A stretch of 64,000 bases of DNA from Oscarella lobularis. Taxonomy: Eukaryota; Porifera; Homoscleromorpha; Homosclerophorida; Oscarellidae. The notes below the pieces were generated by a model, which was not told where the DNA came from, did no database searches, and worked only from the letters and a program-made list of their open reading frames with translations. The DNA is taken from positions 992,001 to 1,056,000 of the forward strand of contig NC_089194.1 of the NCBI RefSeq assembly GCF_947507565.1, read 5' to 3'. Below are positions 32,152 through 43,279 of the stretch, one piece after another. The number at the start of each line of letters is the position of its first letter. Within the stretch, counting starts at the first letter, position 1. The position numbers were made by a program, and so were the translations under genes.

Positions 32152-34677
32152 TCAGACTTTCCAGCCTCTAACGTAAGGCTGAATGGTCTCAATCAGCTTT
32201 CCGATGAATACGTTCTTTTCTCTGGCGTCGTTTTTTAGAGAACGCAGTATCTTCGCAATCCTCGACTGAACGTCTTCGCTTTTGGTTACCTTTTCAGAAA
32301 GAACATAGCTGGTTAGAATGGAGAGCGCATAAACGAGAACCGGCGACTGAAGAGTCGAGAGGTCATTTTCAAGACACGACAAAACCATTCGGAGGGTGTG
32401 CATCATGCGAGAGTCACCCACTGCTCCCGCAATACCGAGATAGTAATCAGAATGCTTCGTAAAGCAGTAAGACTCATAAGTCGTCGGTGGTGGAACGTTC
32501 TCGCAATTTTCGGCAATTCGTTGCCAAAACTTTTCAGCCGACAAACCGTCGTCAAAACTCGTCGTCGTTCCGAAGAAGGGCGTCGACGATTTCAACGCGA
32601 GCGAGGCAAATAGGTCGGCGGCGTAACGCTGTATTTTTGAATAGGACAAATTCAAACTCTTCCATATAAGGGAAAGAACTGAAGGTTTTTCGAGAAAAGA
32701 TCGATCAGAACGCGAAATTGACAACAGGCAGAGGATGTTAAGCAGACGCTCGGCTTTTCGGACGTTTTCTTCGTTGAGCGTATCGTAGAGAGAGCGGAGA
32801 ATGTCGGAGAATCGGTCAACTTGTTTGGAAAACGAAATGGAAATCTCGGCATCTTTAGCACTAAACGGCATCAACACGTCTACAATCTTCTCAGAAAGAA
32901 GAGGAGATTGCGACGATGCAAGACTCGATTCTAGAACGTCGAAAAGAGCCTGAACGAAGCCTTGATTGATAGCAGCGTCGCGCAGAGCATCGCGAAGGCG
33001 TAGCTCATAAAGAAGACAACAAGAAAACTCTTTGATATCCGAGTCGGTGTTGCTGCATTTCAAGTGGCAAAAGGCCATAACAAGAAGAAGCTGAATTTGC
33101 TCCAAATCCACGGCATATTCAAGGCCCTCAGTATCCTGTACAGATGAAGCGACGTTGAGGACGTTTGCTGCAAACTTGATCGACGGCGGTGAGAAGACAG
33201 CGCGCACAATGATCTCGTGCAAAAGAGCGAGAACGTTCTCGCGATTCCAACCATCCATGGAGCACGCAACCACAGTGAAGAAGGCTAAGTAACCGAGAAT
33301 AGGATAGGAATACGACGTGTCGCCTTTCCAGCGACGATCAGCACGACACCTGCGCAAGACGAACGACGAGAGAACGTCCGCTTCCTCATTTGTCATACTC
33401 CAACTTGAATGATTGCCGAGGTTCTCAGTATACTGGAGCAAACGACCGCCAATCACCTTCAATATCGCATGGTTTCGAGGAGTCGGCGAAATGTAGTGAG
33501 ACTGAAAGGCAACGAATTCGTCGAATGTGTCAAATCCTGTCGCAACGATTTTTAAATCGTTGACTTCAGCCATTAAATCGTCGCAAACTGAATAATCAGC
33601 ACCGTCTTCGTCGTCGCCGTCGTCGTCATCTTCGTCGTCATCAGAAGAAAAGTAGTGTTGATATCAAAGATTCGTGTGAAGAGCGCCGAGGTATTGAAGG
33701 CTGCGTTCGATGCCGATATCTTTGACGAAGCAAAGAGTTTCACGAAGAGGCGCTAAACCAGAGACGTCCACGTGAGTCAATCTGGAGCCTAGACATTTGA
33801 GAAGGGTGCAAGCAACGTCCCATCCTGTCACTGTTCCGGCGTCCTTTATCCAGCCAATGTCAAGAAACGTCAAAGACGAGAGACAATTGAAGGCATCTTT
33901 GAACGTCGACAAGACGCTTTCTTTATCCAAATCAGTCACATCCTTAGCAACTGGAAGATCGTGGAGTGCTAAATGAGTAAGATTTCTCGCCAAGCGAATG
34001 CCTGGAAGTAGAGCAATAAAGTTGAGTTGAGAGCATTCTGAAACGTTGAGCGTCGCCAGAGATTCGGCGAGAGTTCGACAAATCCTAATGACGTCATCGA
34101 CGGAAACACACGTGTTGCTCAGATTCAACGAAGATATGTTGGAAAATTCCGCAATGCGTTCAAAACGAAAGGAAGGATTGTCCAAACCGATAGCGGCAAA
34201 CGAGCGAAGAGACGTGCGACTCGGCGTCAATTTCTCCCATAGAGCGTCCGTCACGTGATCGACATTCGTGCAGTCGAAATCGACGAGATAGGCGAGCGGT
34301 GGAAGACGAAGGAAATCGTCGAACGTCAGCTGAGTCGAGCTCAAGTGCAGGGTGTCGAGACTGCCTCGCGATTGCCGTAGCAAAAGCTCGAGTATGTGAG
34401 CGCTGAGGATGCCCTTATCCGATAGGTGTTCGACCAACTGGTTTACGATCGTGAAGGGCAGTCCTCCTTCGTCTCGGTGGACGAGGAGGCGCTCGAGCAC
34501 GTCCGGGATCAGTTGGAGAGGAAGCGTCAGCGTCGAGGAGAAGGTGACGGGTCGGGTTTTGCAGAGAATCGCAAGGCAATGATCGCGAAGTGTTTTGGGG
34601 TGGTCCTCTGGCTCGTACATGACGAAATTACGTTCCCGGATACAAACAACATGTGCAAGAATTTCTTTTGATTTCAA
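32152..34677 (-). CDS. ZYG11-like: ZYG11/ZER1-like CUL2 substrate receptor, copy G5, interrupted by one in-frame TGA
   Basis: ATG 34620 (MYEPEDHPKTLRDHCLAIL) or the in-frame ATG 34677 starts a normal BC box, CUL2 box (IPDVLERLL) and LRR half ending ALHTNL. A TGA follows at 33664-33666, where paralogues have Arg (NLRY). The frame then stays open through YQHYFSSDDDEDDDGDDEDG and the complete ARM-like half to the stop at 32152 (YVRGWKV), with no frameshift. The second half is close to G2 (DDGLSAEKFWQRIAENCENV; TKHSDYYLGIAGAVGDSR). The TGA arises by one change from CGA. Either a very recent nonsense allele, a truncated LRR-only protein, or read-through. Confidence 0.8.
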
Positions 34678-35225
34678 AGCATCGTCAGAGATTCGGCGAG
34701 AGTTCGAATGACGTCATCAACGGAAACGCATGTGTTGCTGAGATTCAACGAAGATATGTTGGAAAATTCCGCAATGCGTTCGAACTGAAAGGCAGGATTG
34801 TTCAAACCGATAGCTTCAAACGAGCGAAGAGACGTGCGACTCGGCGTCAATTTTTCCCATAGAGCGTCGGTCACGTGATAGACATTCGTGCAGTTGAGGA
34901 TCCCTTTTCCAACTGGTTTACGATCTTGAAGGGAAGTCCTCCTTCGTCTCGGTGGGCGAGGAGGCGCTCGAGCACGTCCGGGATCAGTTGGAGAGGAAGC
35001 GTCAGCGTCGAGGAGAAGGTCGCGTTTTGCAGAGAATTGCGAGGCAATGATCGCGTAGTGTTTTGGGATGGTCCTCTGGCTCATACATGACATGACAAAA
35101 TTACGTTTCCGGATACAAATGATTGAGGTGAAAAATCGTGCAGTTACTAAAAGCAGCAAAATTGTTACTGACTATACTGTATATCGTTTCTGCAGCAGAG
35201 GAAATTGGCCGTTTTATGAATCGTC
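34678..35225 (-). pseudogene. ZYG11-like relic with internal deletions, plus spacer
   Basis: Between G5 and G4, positions about 34678-35095 match the first 180 codons of the family but lack most of the segment between the CUL2 box and LRR1. The frame breaks after the BC box region (KTLRDHCLAIL appears in one frame, then NVYHVTDALWEKLTPSR in another). It ends abruptly at RTLAESLTML. Its upstream motif TTACGTTTCCGGATA (about 35100) is slightly mutated. The rest to 35225 is spacer. Confidence 0.75.
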
Positions 35226-37700
35226 TCAGACACTCCAGTCTCTAACGTAAGACTTTATTATCTCAATCAGCTTTATGGTGAATTCGTTCTTTTCTCTGGC
35301 GTCGTTCTCTAGAGAACGCAGTAGCTTTGCAATCCTCAACTGAACTTCCTTGTTTTCGATATATATTATTTCAGAAAGAACATAGCTGGTTAGAGTGGAG
35401 AGCGCATAAACGAGAACCGGCGACTGAAGAGTCGAGAGATCTTTTTCAAGACATGACAAAATCATTTCGAGAGTGTACATCATGCGAAAGGTATGCGCTT
35501 CTCTCCTATTACCGAGATAGTATTCACGATGGCTCGTAACGTAGTAAGAGTCATAAGTCGTCGGTGGTGGAACGTTCTCACAATTTTCGGAAATTCGTTG
35601 CCAGAACTTTTTAGCCGACAAACCGTCAACGAAATTTGTCGTCGTTACGGAGAAAGGCGTTGAAGATTCGAACGTCAGCGAGGCAAATAGCTCGGCGGCG
35701 AAACTCCGTATAGAATTACTCGAATCGGGAAAATTCAAGCTTTTCCATATAAGCGAAAGCACGGCAGGTTTTTCCAAAAGAGATCGATTGGACTTCTGAA
35801 CTGATAAAAGGTAGAAGGTGTCAAGCAGACCCTCAACGTACCAGACGTTGTCTTCATCGAGTGTATCGTAGAGAGAGCAGAGAGCGTTGGAGAATTGATC
35901 AATTCTTCTGGCAAGCAAAATGGAAATCTCGGCATCCTCCATGGCAATGTCCCACTGACTTAAAAAGCATACGATCATCTCGGAAAGCAAAGAAGATTGC
36001 GACGATGCAAGACTTGATTCTAGAACGCCGAAAAGAGCCTGAGCGAAACCTTGACTAATAGCAACGTCGCGCAGAGAACTGCGATCAATCAGGTAAGAAA
36101 GAACTTGAGATAATTTGTTGATAAACGCTTTCATATCTGAGTCGGTGCTACTGCATTTCAAGTGGCAAAAGGCAATAACAAGAAGCAGCCGAATTTGCTC
36201 CAAATCCACGACACGTTGAAGTTTCCCAAAATGAAGCATATATAAAGCGCTTTCGAGGACGCTTTCTGCAAACTTGAAAGACGGCGATATGGAGACAGCG
36301 TGCACAATGAGCTCGTTCAAAAGAGCAAGAACGTTCTCACGATTCCAACCGTTCGCGGAGCACAAACGCAATGTGAAGCCAGCCAAGTGACCGAGAATAG
36401 GATAGGAATACGACGTGTCGCCTTTCCAGCGACGATCGGCGCGACACCTGCGCAAGACGAAGGACGAGAGAACGTCCGCTTCCTCTTTCGTCGCACAAAA
36501 ATGATTCACCTCAATGAGCAGACGACCAGCAATCAACTTCAATATCGCATGGTTTCGAGGAGTTGGCGAAATGTAGTGAGGCTGAAAGGCAAAGAATTTG
36601 TTGACGTTTTCAAATCCTGTCGCAACGATTTTCAAATCGTTGACTTCATTCCGTAAATCGTTGCTCAACCACCTACGTGAATCAGCATAGTCGTCGTAGT
36701 CATCTTCGTCCTCATCATCAGCGTAATCCTCATCATCAGCGTAATTGTGACGATACCGAAGATTTACGTGAAGAGCGCCGAGGTATTGAAGGTTGCGTTT
36801 GATGCCGAGATCTTTGACGAAGCGAAGAGTTGCGCGAAGAGACGTTAGACCAGAGACGTCCACGTGAGTCAATCTGGAGCCGAGGCACATTCCAGAAGGG
36901 CGCAAGCGACGTCCCATCCAGTTACTGCTCCAGCGTCCTTTATCCAGCCAACGTCAAGAAATGTCAATGACGCGGGACAATTGAAAGCATCTTTGAACGT
37001 CGACAAGACGCTCTCTTTATCGGAATCGGTCAGATCCTTAGCAACTGGGAGATCATGGAGCGATAAATGAGTAAGATTCCTCGCCAGGCGAATGCCTGGA
37101 AGTAGAGCCATAAGGTTGAGTTGAGAGCATTCTGAAACGTTGAGTGTCGTCAGAGACTCAGCGAGAGTTCGACAAATCACAATGACGTCATCAACGGAAA
37201 CACACGTGTTGCTCAGATTCAAGGAAGATATGTTGGAGAATTCCGCAATGCGTTCGAAATGAAAGGCAGGATTGTCCAAACCGAGAGCAGCAAACGAGCG
37301 AAGAGACGTGCGACTCGGCGTCAATTTCTCCCATAGAGCGTTGGTCACGTGATCTACATTCGTGCAGTCGAAATCGACGAGATAGGCGAGCGGTGGAAGA
37401 CGAAGGAAATCGTCGAACGTCAGCTGAGTCGAGCTCAAGTGCAGGGTGTCGAGACTGCCGCGCGATTGCCGAAGCAAAAGCTCGAGTATGTGAGCGTTGA
37501 GGATCCCTTTATCCGATAGGTGTTCGACCAAATGGTTTACGATCGTGTAGCTAGGGCAGTCCTCCTTCGTCTCGGTGGGCGAGGAGACGCTCGAGCACGT
37601 CCGGGATAAGTTGGAAAGGAAGCTTTAGCTTCGAGGAGAATGTCACGGGTCGGGTTCTGCAGAGAATCGCGAGGCAAAGATCGCGAAGTGTTTTGGACAT
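35226..37700 (-). pseudogene. ZYG11-like: ZYG11-like receptor copy G4 with two frameshifts
   Basis: ATG 37700 opens MSKTLRDLCLAILCRTRP and a normal CUL2 box. At about 37550 a 4-bp CTAG insertion creates a TAG stop and shifts frame after EGGLP. The LRR half continues in the next frame (36869-37531, NVDHVTNALWEKLTPSR) and ends where a 2-bp insertion near 36892 shifts frame again. The ARM-like half (35226-36917) is open to YVRDWSV, with linker DDEDYADDEDEDDYDDYAD. The two insertions sum to 6 bp, so the C-terminal half is back in the original frame. Otherwise full length and little decayed; a recent pseudogene, or two assembly errors. Confidence 0.82.
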
Positions 37701-37893
37701 GACGATTTACCGTCCCGGATGCGATTGATAAGGATTATGACAATGCAAGAGTCAATGCAAGAATTCCTTTTGATTTTAACGCAGATACATGTGTTTCGAA
37801 GCAGTGAAAATCATTTCAAAGGTGCGAAATCAACACAAAGTTAATGACTATCGTTTCTTTAGCAGAGGAAATTTGTTGCTTCGTGAATCCGTC

Positions 37894-40347
37894 TTAGACA
37901 TTCCAGCCACTAACGTAAGACTGTATTTTCTCAATCAGCTTTTCGACAAATTTGTTCTTTTGTCTGACATCGTTCTCTAGAGAACGCAATAGGCCGGCAA
38001 TCTTTGACTGAACGACGTCGCTGCTCATTAGTTGATAGTGATCCACTATGAGAAAGCTGATGAGAGTCCACAGCGCAAAAACGAGAACCTGCGAAGGAAT
38101 CCGGCAGTGATTTTCAAGGCACGACAAAATCATCTCGAGAGAGTACTCTTCGCGAATCCATTTTCGTCTCTTGACGAGAGGGCTGTCACGGAGGTGCGCA
38201 CCACACGAGAGATTATACATTATTGGATCGAATCTCTCGCAATTATGGGCGATTCTTTGCCAGAACATTTCAGTCGACAATCCGTCCTCGTAAAGACTTT
38301 TCTCTTCAAAAGACGGCGTCGACGATTCGAACGTGAACGAAGCGAATAGTTCAGCGGCGAAAAACTGTATACGATCACTCGAATCGAAGAAATTCAAGCT
38401 TTTCCATATAAGGGAAAGCACCGAGCGTTTCGTCAAAAGAGATCGATTGGACTTCTGAATGGAGAGAAGATAGAAAGTATTGAGCAACGCCTCGGCCTGC
38501 CGAACGTTGCCTTCACCAAGTGTATCATAGAGAGAGCAGAGACGGTTGGATAATCGGTCAAATCGTTCGGCAATCAAAAGGGATACATCGGCATTGAAGA
38601 GCAGAAACGAGTCACTCAGAATCCGAACGATCTCTTCGCAAAGAGAACGAGATTGCGACGATGCTAGACTTGATTCGAGAACGTCGATGAGAGCGTGGGC
38701 AAAACCTCGACTGATAGCAACATCGTGCAGAGCATCGTTATCCATCAGATGAGAAACAAGCCATTGCATTTCGAAGGGAAAATGTTCGATATCCGAGTTG
38801 ATGTTGCCATTGGCTTTGAAGTGGCAAAAGAGATCGACAAGAAGCAGCTTAAGTTGCTCCAAAGCGACCTCATAGACACCTTCGGACTCCAGTAGAACAA
38901 GAAAATTTTCTTGAACCATTTTTGAAAACGTGACGGAGGGCGAAACGGATAAAGCGCGCACAATCAGCTCGTTCGAAATGGCAAAAATGTTCTCGGTATT
39001 CCAAGCGGCGTTTACAGAGCACAGACACGATGTGGAAATAGCAAAGTGACCGAGAACGGGATACGAATACGACCTGTCGCCTTTCGAACGACGAGCAGCG
39101 CGACACTTGCGCAAGACAAAGGACGAAAGAACGTTCAACTCTTCCGCCAACAATATCCCACGGCCAAAATCCTCCTCACTCAACATGTGCATATGACCGG
39201 CAATCAACTTTAGTATTGCATCGTTTCGAGGAGTCGGCGCGACGTACTGCGGTTGACAGAGAACGAATCCGTCGACGTTTGCAAATCCTGTCGCAGCGAT
39301 TTTCAAATCGGCGACTTCGGCCTCTAAATCATCGCTCAGATCAAGTGAGTCGTCGTCGTCGTCGTCGTCGTCGTCATCGTCAGTGTAACCGACAGGATAC
39401 CGAAGGTTTACGTGAAGAGCGCCGAGGTATTGAAGGCTGCGTTCGATGCCGAGATCTTTGACGAAGCGGAGGGTTTCACGAAGTGTCGTTAGACCAGAGA
39501 CGTCCAGGTGAGTCAATCCGGAGCCGCGGCATTCTAGAATGGCGCACGCAATGTCCCAACCAGTTGCTGTTCCAGCGTCCTTTATCCAGCCAACGTCGAG
39601 AAATTTCAATGACGAGAGGCAATTGAAAGCATCTTTGAACGTAGACAAGACGCTCTCTTTATCGGCGAGAGTCAGATCTTTAGCAACTGGAAGATCATGA
39701 AGTGATAAATGAACGAGATTCCTCGTCTCGCGAATGCCTGGAAGTAAAGCTAAAAAGTCGAGTCGAGAGCATTCTGAAACGTCGAGCATCTTGAGAGACC
39801 CGACAAGCGTCCGACAAATCACAATGACGTCATCGACGGAAACACACGTATTGCTGAGATTCAATGAAGATAGGTGGGAAAATTCCGCAATGCGTTCGAA
39901 ATGAAAGGAAGGATTATCTAAACCGATAGCGGCAAACGAGCGAAGAGACGTGCGACTCGGCGTCAATTTCTCCCAAAGAGCGTCGGTCACGTGATCGACA
40001 TTCGTGCAGTCGAAATTGACGAGATAGGCGAGCGGTGGAAGACGAAGGAATTCGTCGAAAGTCAGCTGCGTCAAGCTCAAGCGCAAGGATCCGAGATAGC
40101 CTCGCGATTGCCGCAGCAGAAGCTCGAGTACGCGAGCGCTGAGGATCCCCTTTTCTGATAGATGTTCGACCAACTGGGTTACGATCGTGTAGGGAAGTCC
40201 TCCTTCGTCTGCGTTGGCGAGGAAGCGCTCGAGCACGTCCGGGATCAGTTGGAAAGGAAGCGTTAGCTTCGACGAGAAGGTGACGGGTCGCGGTTTGCAG
40301 AGAAACGCGAGGCAAAGATCGCGAAGAGTTTTGGGATCGTGAGTCAT
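37894..40347 (-). CDS. ZYG11-like: ZYG11/ZER1-like CUL2 substrate receptor, copy G3
   Basis: 817 codons, intronless, start MTHDPKTLRDLCLAFLC. Perfect BC box (TLRDLCLAFL) and CUL2 box (IPDVLERFL). LRR repeats as in the family, with a distinctive VGSLKMLDVSECSRLDFLAL. The linker has 11 Asp then SLDLSDDLEAEVADLKI. The ARM-like half holds YDTLGEGNVRQAEALLNTFY, FFAAELFASFTFESSTPSF and GLSTEMFWQRIAHNCERF, ending YVSGWNV. Differs from G6 by scattered substitutions, a shorter Asp run and a small indel (ANGNINSD against ANINS), which makes it a good pair for measuring selection. Confidence 0.86.
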   Translation of the reverse strand: MTHDPKTLRDLCLAFLCKPRPVTFSSKLTLPFQLIPDVLERFLANADEGGLPYTIVTQLVEHLSEKGILSARVLELLLRQSRGYLGSLRLSLTQLTFDEFLRLPPLAYLVNFDCTNVDHVTDALWEKLTPSRTSLRSFAAIGLDNPSFHFERIAEFSHLSSLNLSNTCVSVDDVIVICRTLVGSLKMLDVSECSRLDFLALLPGIRETRNLVHLSLHDLPVAKDLTLADKESVLSTFKDAFNCLSSLKFLDVGWIKDAGTATGWDIACAILECRGSGLTHLDVSGLTTLRETLRFVKDLGIERSLQYLGALHVNLRYPVGYTDDDDDDDDDDDSLDLSDDLEAEVADLKIAATGFANVDGFVLCQPQYVAPTPRNDAILKLIAGHMHMLSEEDFGRGILLAEELNVLSSFVLRKCRAARRSKGDRSYSYPVLGHFAISTSCLCSVNAAWNTENIFAISNELIVRALSVSPSVTFSKMVQENFLVLLESEGVYEVALEQLKLLLVDLFCHFKANGNINSDIEHFPFEMQWLVSHLMDNDALHDVAISRGFAHALIDVLESSLASSQSRSLCEEIVRILSDSFLLFNADVSLLIAERFDRLSNRLCSLYDTLGEGNVRQAEALLNTFYLLSIQKSNRSLLTKRSVLSLIWKSLNFFDSSDRIQFFAAELFASFTFESSTPSFEEKSLYEDGLSTEMFWQRIAHNCERFDPIMYNLSCGAHLRDSPLVKRRKWIREEYSLEMILSCLENHCRIPSQVLVFALWTLISFLIVDHYQLMSSDVVQSKIAGLLRSLENDVRQKNKFVEKLIEKIQSYVSGWNV

Positions 40348-40532
40348 GCCGAAATCACGTTCCCGGATGCAAACATGATGTACTTACTAGACGTGTGCAA
40401 GAATTCATTTTGATTTCAACGCAGATACATATGATAAGCAGCAGTGAAAATCTTTTCTCAAGGTAGAAAATCGTACGGTTATTACTATGAGCAAGAAAAT
40501 AGAAGAGGAAATTGGTCATTTCATGAATCGTC

Positions 40533-43103
40533 TCAGACTTTCCAGCCTCTAACGTAAGGCTGAATGGTCTCAATCAGCTTTCCGATGAATTCGTTCTTTT
40601 CTCTGGCGTCGCTTGTTAGAGAACGCAGTATCTTCGCAATCCTCGACTGAACGTCCTCGCTTTTGGTCACTTTTTCAGAAAGAACATAGCTGGTTAGAGT
40701 CGAGAGCGCATAAACGAGAACCGGCGACTGAAGAGTCGAGAGGTCATTTTCAAGACACGACAAAACCATTCGGAGGGTGTGCATCATGCGAGAGCGAGAG
40801 TCACCCACTGCTCCCGCAATACCGAGATAGTAATCAGAATGCTTCGTTAAGCAGTAAGACTCATAAGTCGTCGGTGGTGGAACGTTCACGCAATTTTCGG
40901 CAATTCGTTGCCAAAACTTTTCAGCCGACAAACCGTCGTCAAAACTCGTCGTCGTTTCCAAGAAGGGCGTCGACGATTTCAACGCGAGCAAGGCAAATAG
41001 GTCGGCGGCGTAACGCTGTATTCTTGAATAGGACAAATTCAAACTCTTCCATATAAGGGAAAGAAGTGAAGGTTTTTCGAGAAAAGATTGATCAGAATGC
41101 GAAACTGACAGCAGGTAGAGGATGTTAAGCAGACGCTCGGCTTTTCGGACGTTTTCTTCATCGAGCGTATCGTAGAGAGAGCGGAGAATGTCGGCGAATC
41201 GGTCAACTTGTCTGGCAACCAAAATGAAAACCTCGGCATCTTCGGTACTAAACCAAATCAAAGCGTCTACAATCGTTTCAGAAAGAAGAGGAGATTGCGA
41301 CAATGCAAGACTCGATTCGAGAACGTTGAGAAGAGCCTGAACGAAACCTTGACTGATACCAACGTCGCGCAGAGCATTGCGCTTTCCTACTTCATAAAGA
41401 AGAGAACATAATTCCTTTGAAAATACTCTGATGTCCGAGTCGGTGTTGCTGCATTTCAGGTGGCAAAAGGCTATAACAAGAAGCCGCCGAATTTGCTCCA
41501 AATCCACGGAATCTCCAATACCATCAGTATCTCGTACATATGTCGCGTCCCTGATGACGTTCGCTGCAAACTTGAAGGACGGCGGCGTGGAGAGAGCGCG
41601 CACAATGATCTCGTGCAAAAGAGCAAGAACGCTCTCACGACTCAAACCGCACACGGTGCACCAAATCAAAGTGAAGCTAGCCAAGTAACCGAGAATGGGA
41701 TACGAATACGACGTGTCGCCTCTCCAGCGACGATCGGCGCGACACCGGCGCAAGACGAACGACGAGAGAACGTCCGCTTCCTCTTCCGACGGAGCCCAAT
41801 GATGAACGAGGTCATCAACATGCGGAAGCAGACGACCGCCAATCAGCTTCAATATAGCATGGTTTCGAGGAGTCGGCGAAATGTAGTGAGGCTGAAAGGC
41901 AACGAATTCGTCGACGTCTTCAAATCCCGTCGCAACGATTTTCATATCTTCGACTTCAGCCTTTAAATCGCTGTCCAACCAAACTGATGAATCAGCGTCG
42001 TCATCGTCGTCGTCGTCGACGTCACCAAAGTCGTGACTATGCCGAAGATTCGTGTGAAGAGCGCCTAGGTATTGAAGGCTGCGTTCGATGCCGAGATCTT
42101 TGACGAGGCGAAGAGTTTCACAAAGAGTCGCTAAACCAGAGACGTCGACGTGTGTCAATCTGGAGCCTAGACATTCTAAAAGGACGCAAGCAACGTCCCA
42201 TCCAGTTACTGTTCCGGCGTCCTTTATCCAGCCAACGTCAAGAAACGTCAAAGACGAGAGACAATTGAAAGCATCTTTGAACGTGGACAAGACGATTTCT
42301 TTATCCAAATCAGTCACATCCTTAGCAACTGGAAGATCATGGAGTGATAAATGAGTAAGATTTCTCGCCAGGCGAATGCCTGGAAGTAGAGCTAAAAGAT
42401 TGAGTTGGGAGCATTCTGAAACGTTGAGCGCCGTCAGAGATTCGGCGAGAGTTCGACAAATCATAATGACGTCATCAACGGAAACACACGTGTTGCTCAG
42501 ATTCAACGAAGATACGTTGGAAAATTCCGCAATGCGTTCAAAATGAAAGGCAGGATTGTCCAAACCGATAGCGGCAAACGAGCGAAGAGACGTGCGACTC
42601 GGCGTCAATTTCTCCCATAGAGCGTCCGTCACGTGATCGACATTCGTGCAGTCGAAATCGACGAGATAGGCGAGCGGTGGAAGACGAAGGAAATCGTCGA
42701 ACGTCAGCTGAGTCGAGCTCAAGTGGAGGGAGTCGAGACTGCCGCGCGATTGCCGCAGCAAAAGCTCGAGTATGTGAGCGCTGAGGATCCCCTTATCCGA
42801 TAGGTGTTCGACCACCTGGTTTACGATCGTGAAAGGCAGTCCTCCTTCGTCTCGGTCGACGAGGAGACGCTCGAGCACGTCCGGAATCAGTTGGAGAGGA
42901 AGCGTCAGCGTCGAGGAAAAGGTGATGGGTCGGGTTTTGCAGAGAATCGCGAGGCAATGATCGCGAAGCGTTTTGGGGTGGTGGTACTCGGGCTCGTAGG
43001 GCATGACGATGTAGTAAACGAAATTACGTTCCCGGATACAAACAACGAAGAAATAAGCGATGTGTGGAGCAATGGGCAGTGCAAGTATTTCTTTCGATTT
43101 CAA
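40533..43103 (-). CDS. ZYG11-like: ZYG11/ZER1-like CUL2 substrate receptor, copy G2
   Basis: 856 codons from ATG 43103. The likelier start is ATG 43004 (MPYEPEYHHPKTLRDHCLAI), because the preceding residues (KSKEILA, CIRERNF) are translations of the conserved upstream DNA element. BC box TLRDHCLAIL and CUL2 box IPDVLERLL are intact. LRR half typical (FSNVSSLNLSNTCVSVDDV). Linker VDDDDDDDADSSVWLDSDL. The ARM-like half closely matches G5 (LARQVDRFADILRSLYDTLD; LSYSRIQRYAADLFALLALK) and ends YVRGWKV. The spacer between G2 and G3 is near-identical to that between G5 and G6. Confidence 0.86.
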   Translation of the reverse strand: MKSKEILALPIAPHIAYFFVVCIRERNFVYYIVMPYEPEYHHPKTLRDHCLAILCKTRPITFSSTLTLPLQLIPDVLERLLVDRDEGGLPFTIVNQVVEHLSDKGILSAHILELLLRQSRGSLDSLHLSSTQLTFDDFLRLPPLAYLVDFDCTNVDHVTDALWEKLTPSRTSLRSFAAIGLDNPAFHFERIAEFSNVSSLNLSNTCVSVDDVIMICRTLAESLTALNVSECSQLNLLALLPGIRLARNLTHLSLHDLPVAKDVTDLDKEIVLSTFKDAFNCLSSLTFLDVGWIKDAGTVTGWDVACVLLECLGSRLTHVDVSGLATLCETLRLVKDLGIERSLQYLGALHTNLRHSHDFGDVDDDDDDDADSSVWLDSDLKAEVEDMKIVATGFEDVDEFVAFQPHYISPTPRNHAILKLIGGRLLPHVDDLVHHWAPSEEEADVLSSFVLRRCRADRRWRGDTSYSYPILGYLASFTLIWCTVCGLSRESVLALLHEIIVRALSTPPSFKFAANVIRDATYVRDTDGIGDSVDLEQIRRLLVIAFCHLKCSNTDSDIRVFSKELCSLLYEVGKRNALRDVGISQGFVQALLNVLESSLALSQSPLLSETIVDALIWFSTEDAEVFILVARQVDRFADILRSLYDTLDEENVRKAERLLNILYLLSVSHSDQSFLEKPSLLSLIWKSLNLSYSRIQRYAADLFALLALKSSTPFLETTTSFDDGLSAEKFWQRIAENCVNVPPPTTYESYCLTKHSDYYLGIAGAVGDSRSRMMHTLRMVLSCLENDLSTLQSPVLVYALSTLTSYVLSEKVTKSEDVQSRIAKILRSLTSDAREKNEFIGKLIETIQPYVRGWKV

Positions 43104-43279
43104 CGTACATATATCATCATTTAACCATATCTATGATTTAACTAACGAAATTACGTTCCCGGATACACACAATGAAGAAGTAAACAACGAACAGCAAGTA
43201 TTTCTTTCGATTTCAACGTCCATATATCATCATGTTTTGAAGCAGCAAAAATCAGCAGAAGAAATTGATATGAATCGTT
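43104..43279. promoter_or_regulatory. Spacer between G1 and G2 with a duplicated start-proximal element
   Basis: TTACGTTCCCGGATA occurs at 43024-43038 (inside the extended G2 frame) and again at 43151-43165. Each is followed by ACA(A/C)ACAA(C/T)GAAGAA and a TTTCTTTCGATTTCAACGT block, a tandem duplication of about 125 bp of the upstream region. Confidence 0.6.

Noticed and set aside
32152-34677. TGA in copy G5 as a selenocysteine codon
   Set aside because: Paralogues have Arg, not Cys, at this position, and no SECIS-like hairpin was noticed downstream.
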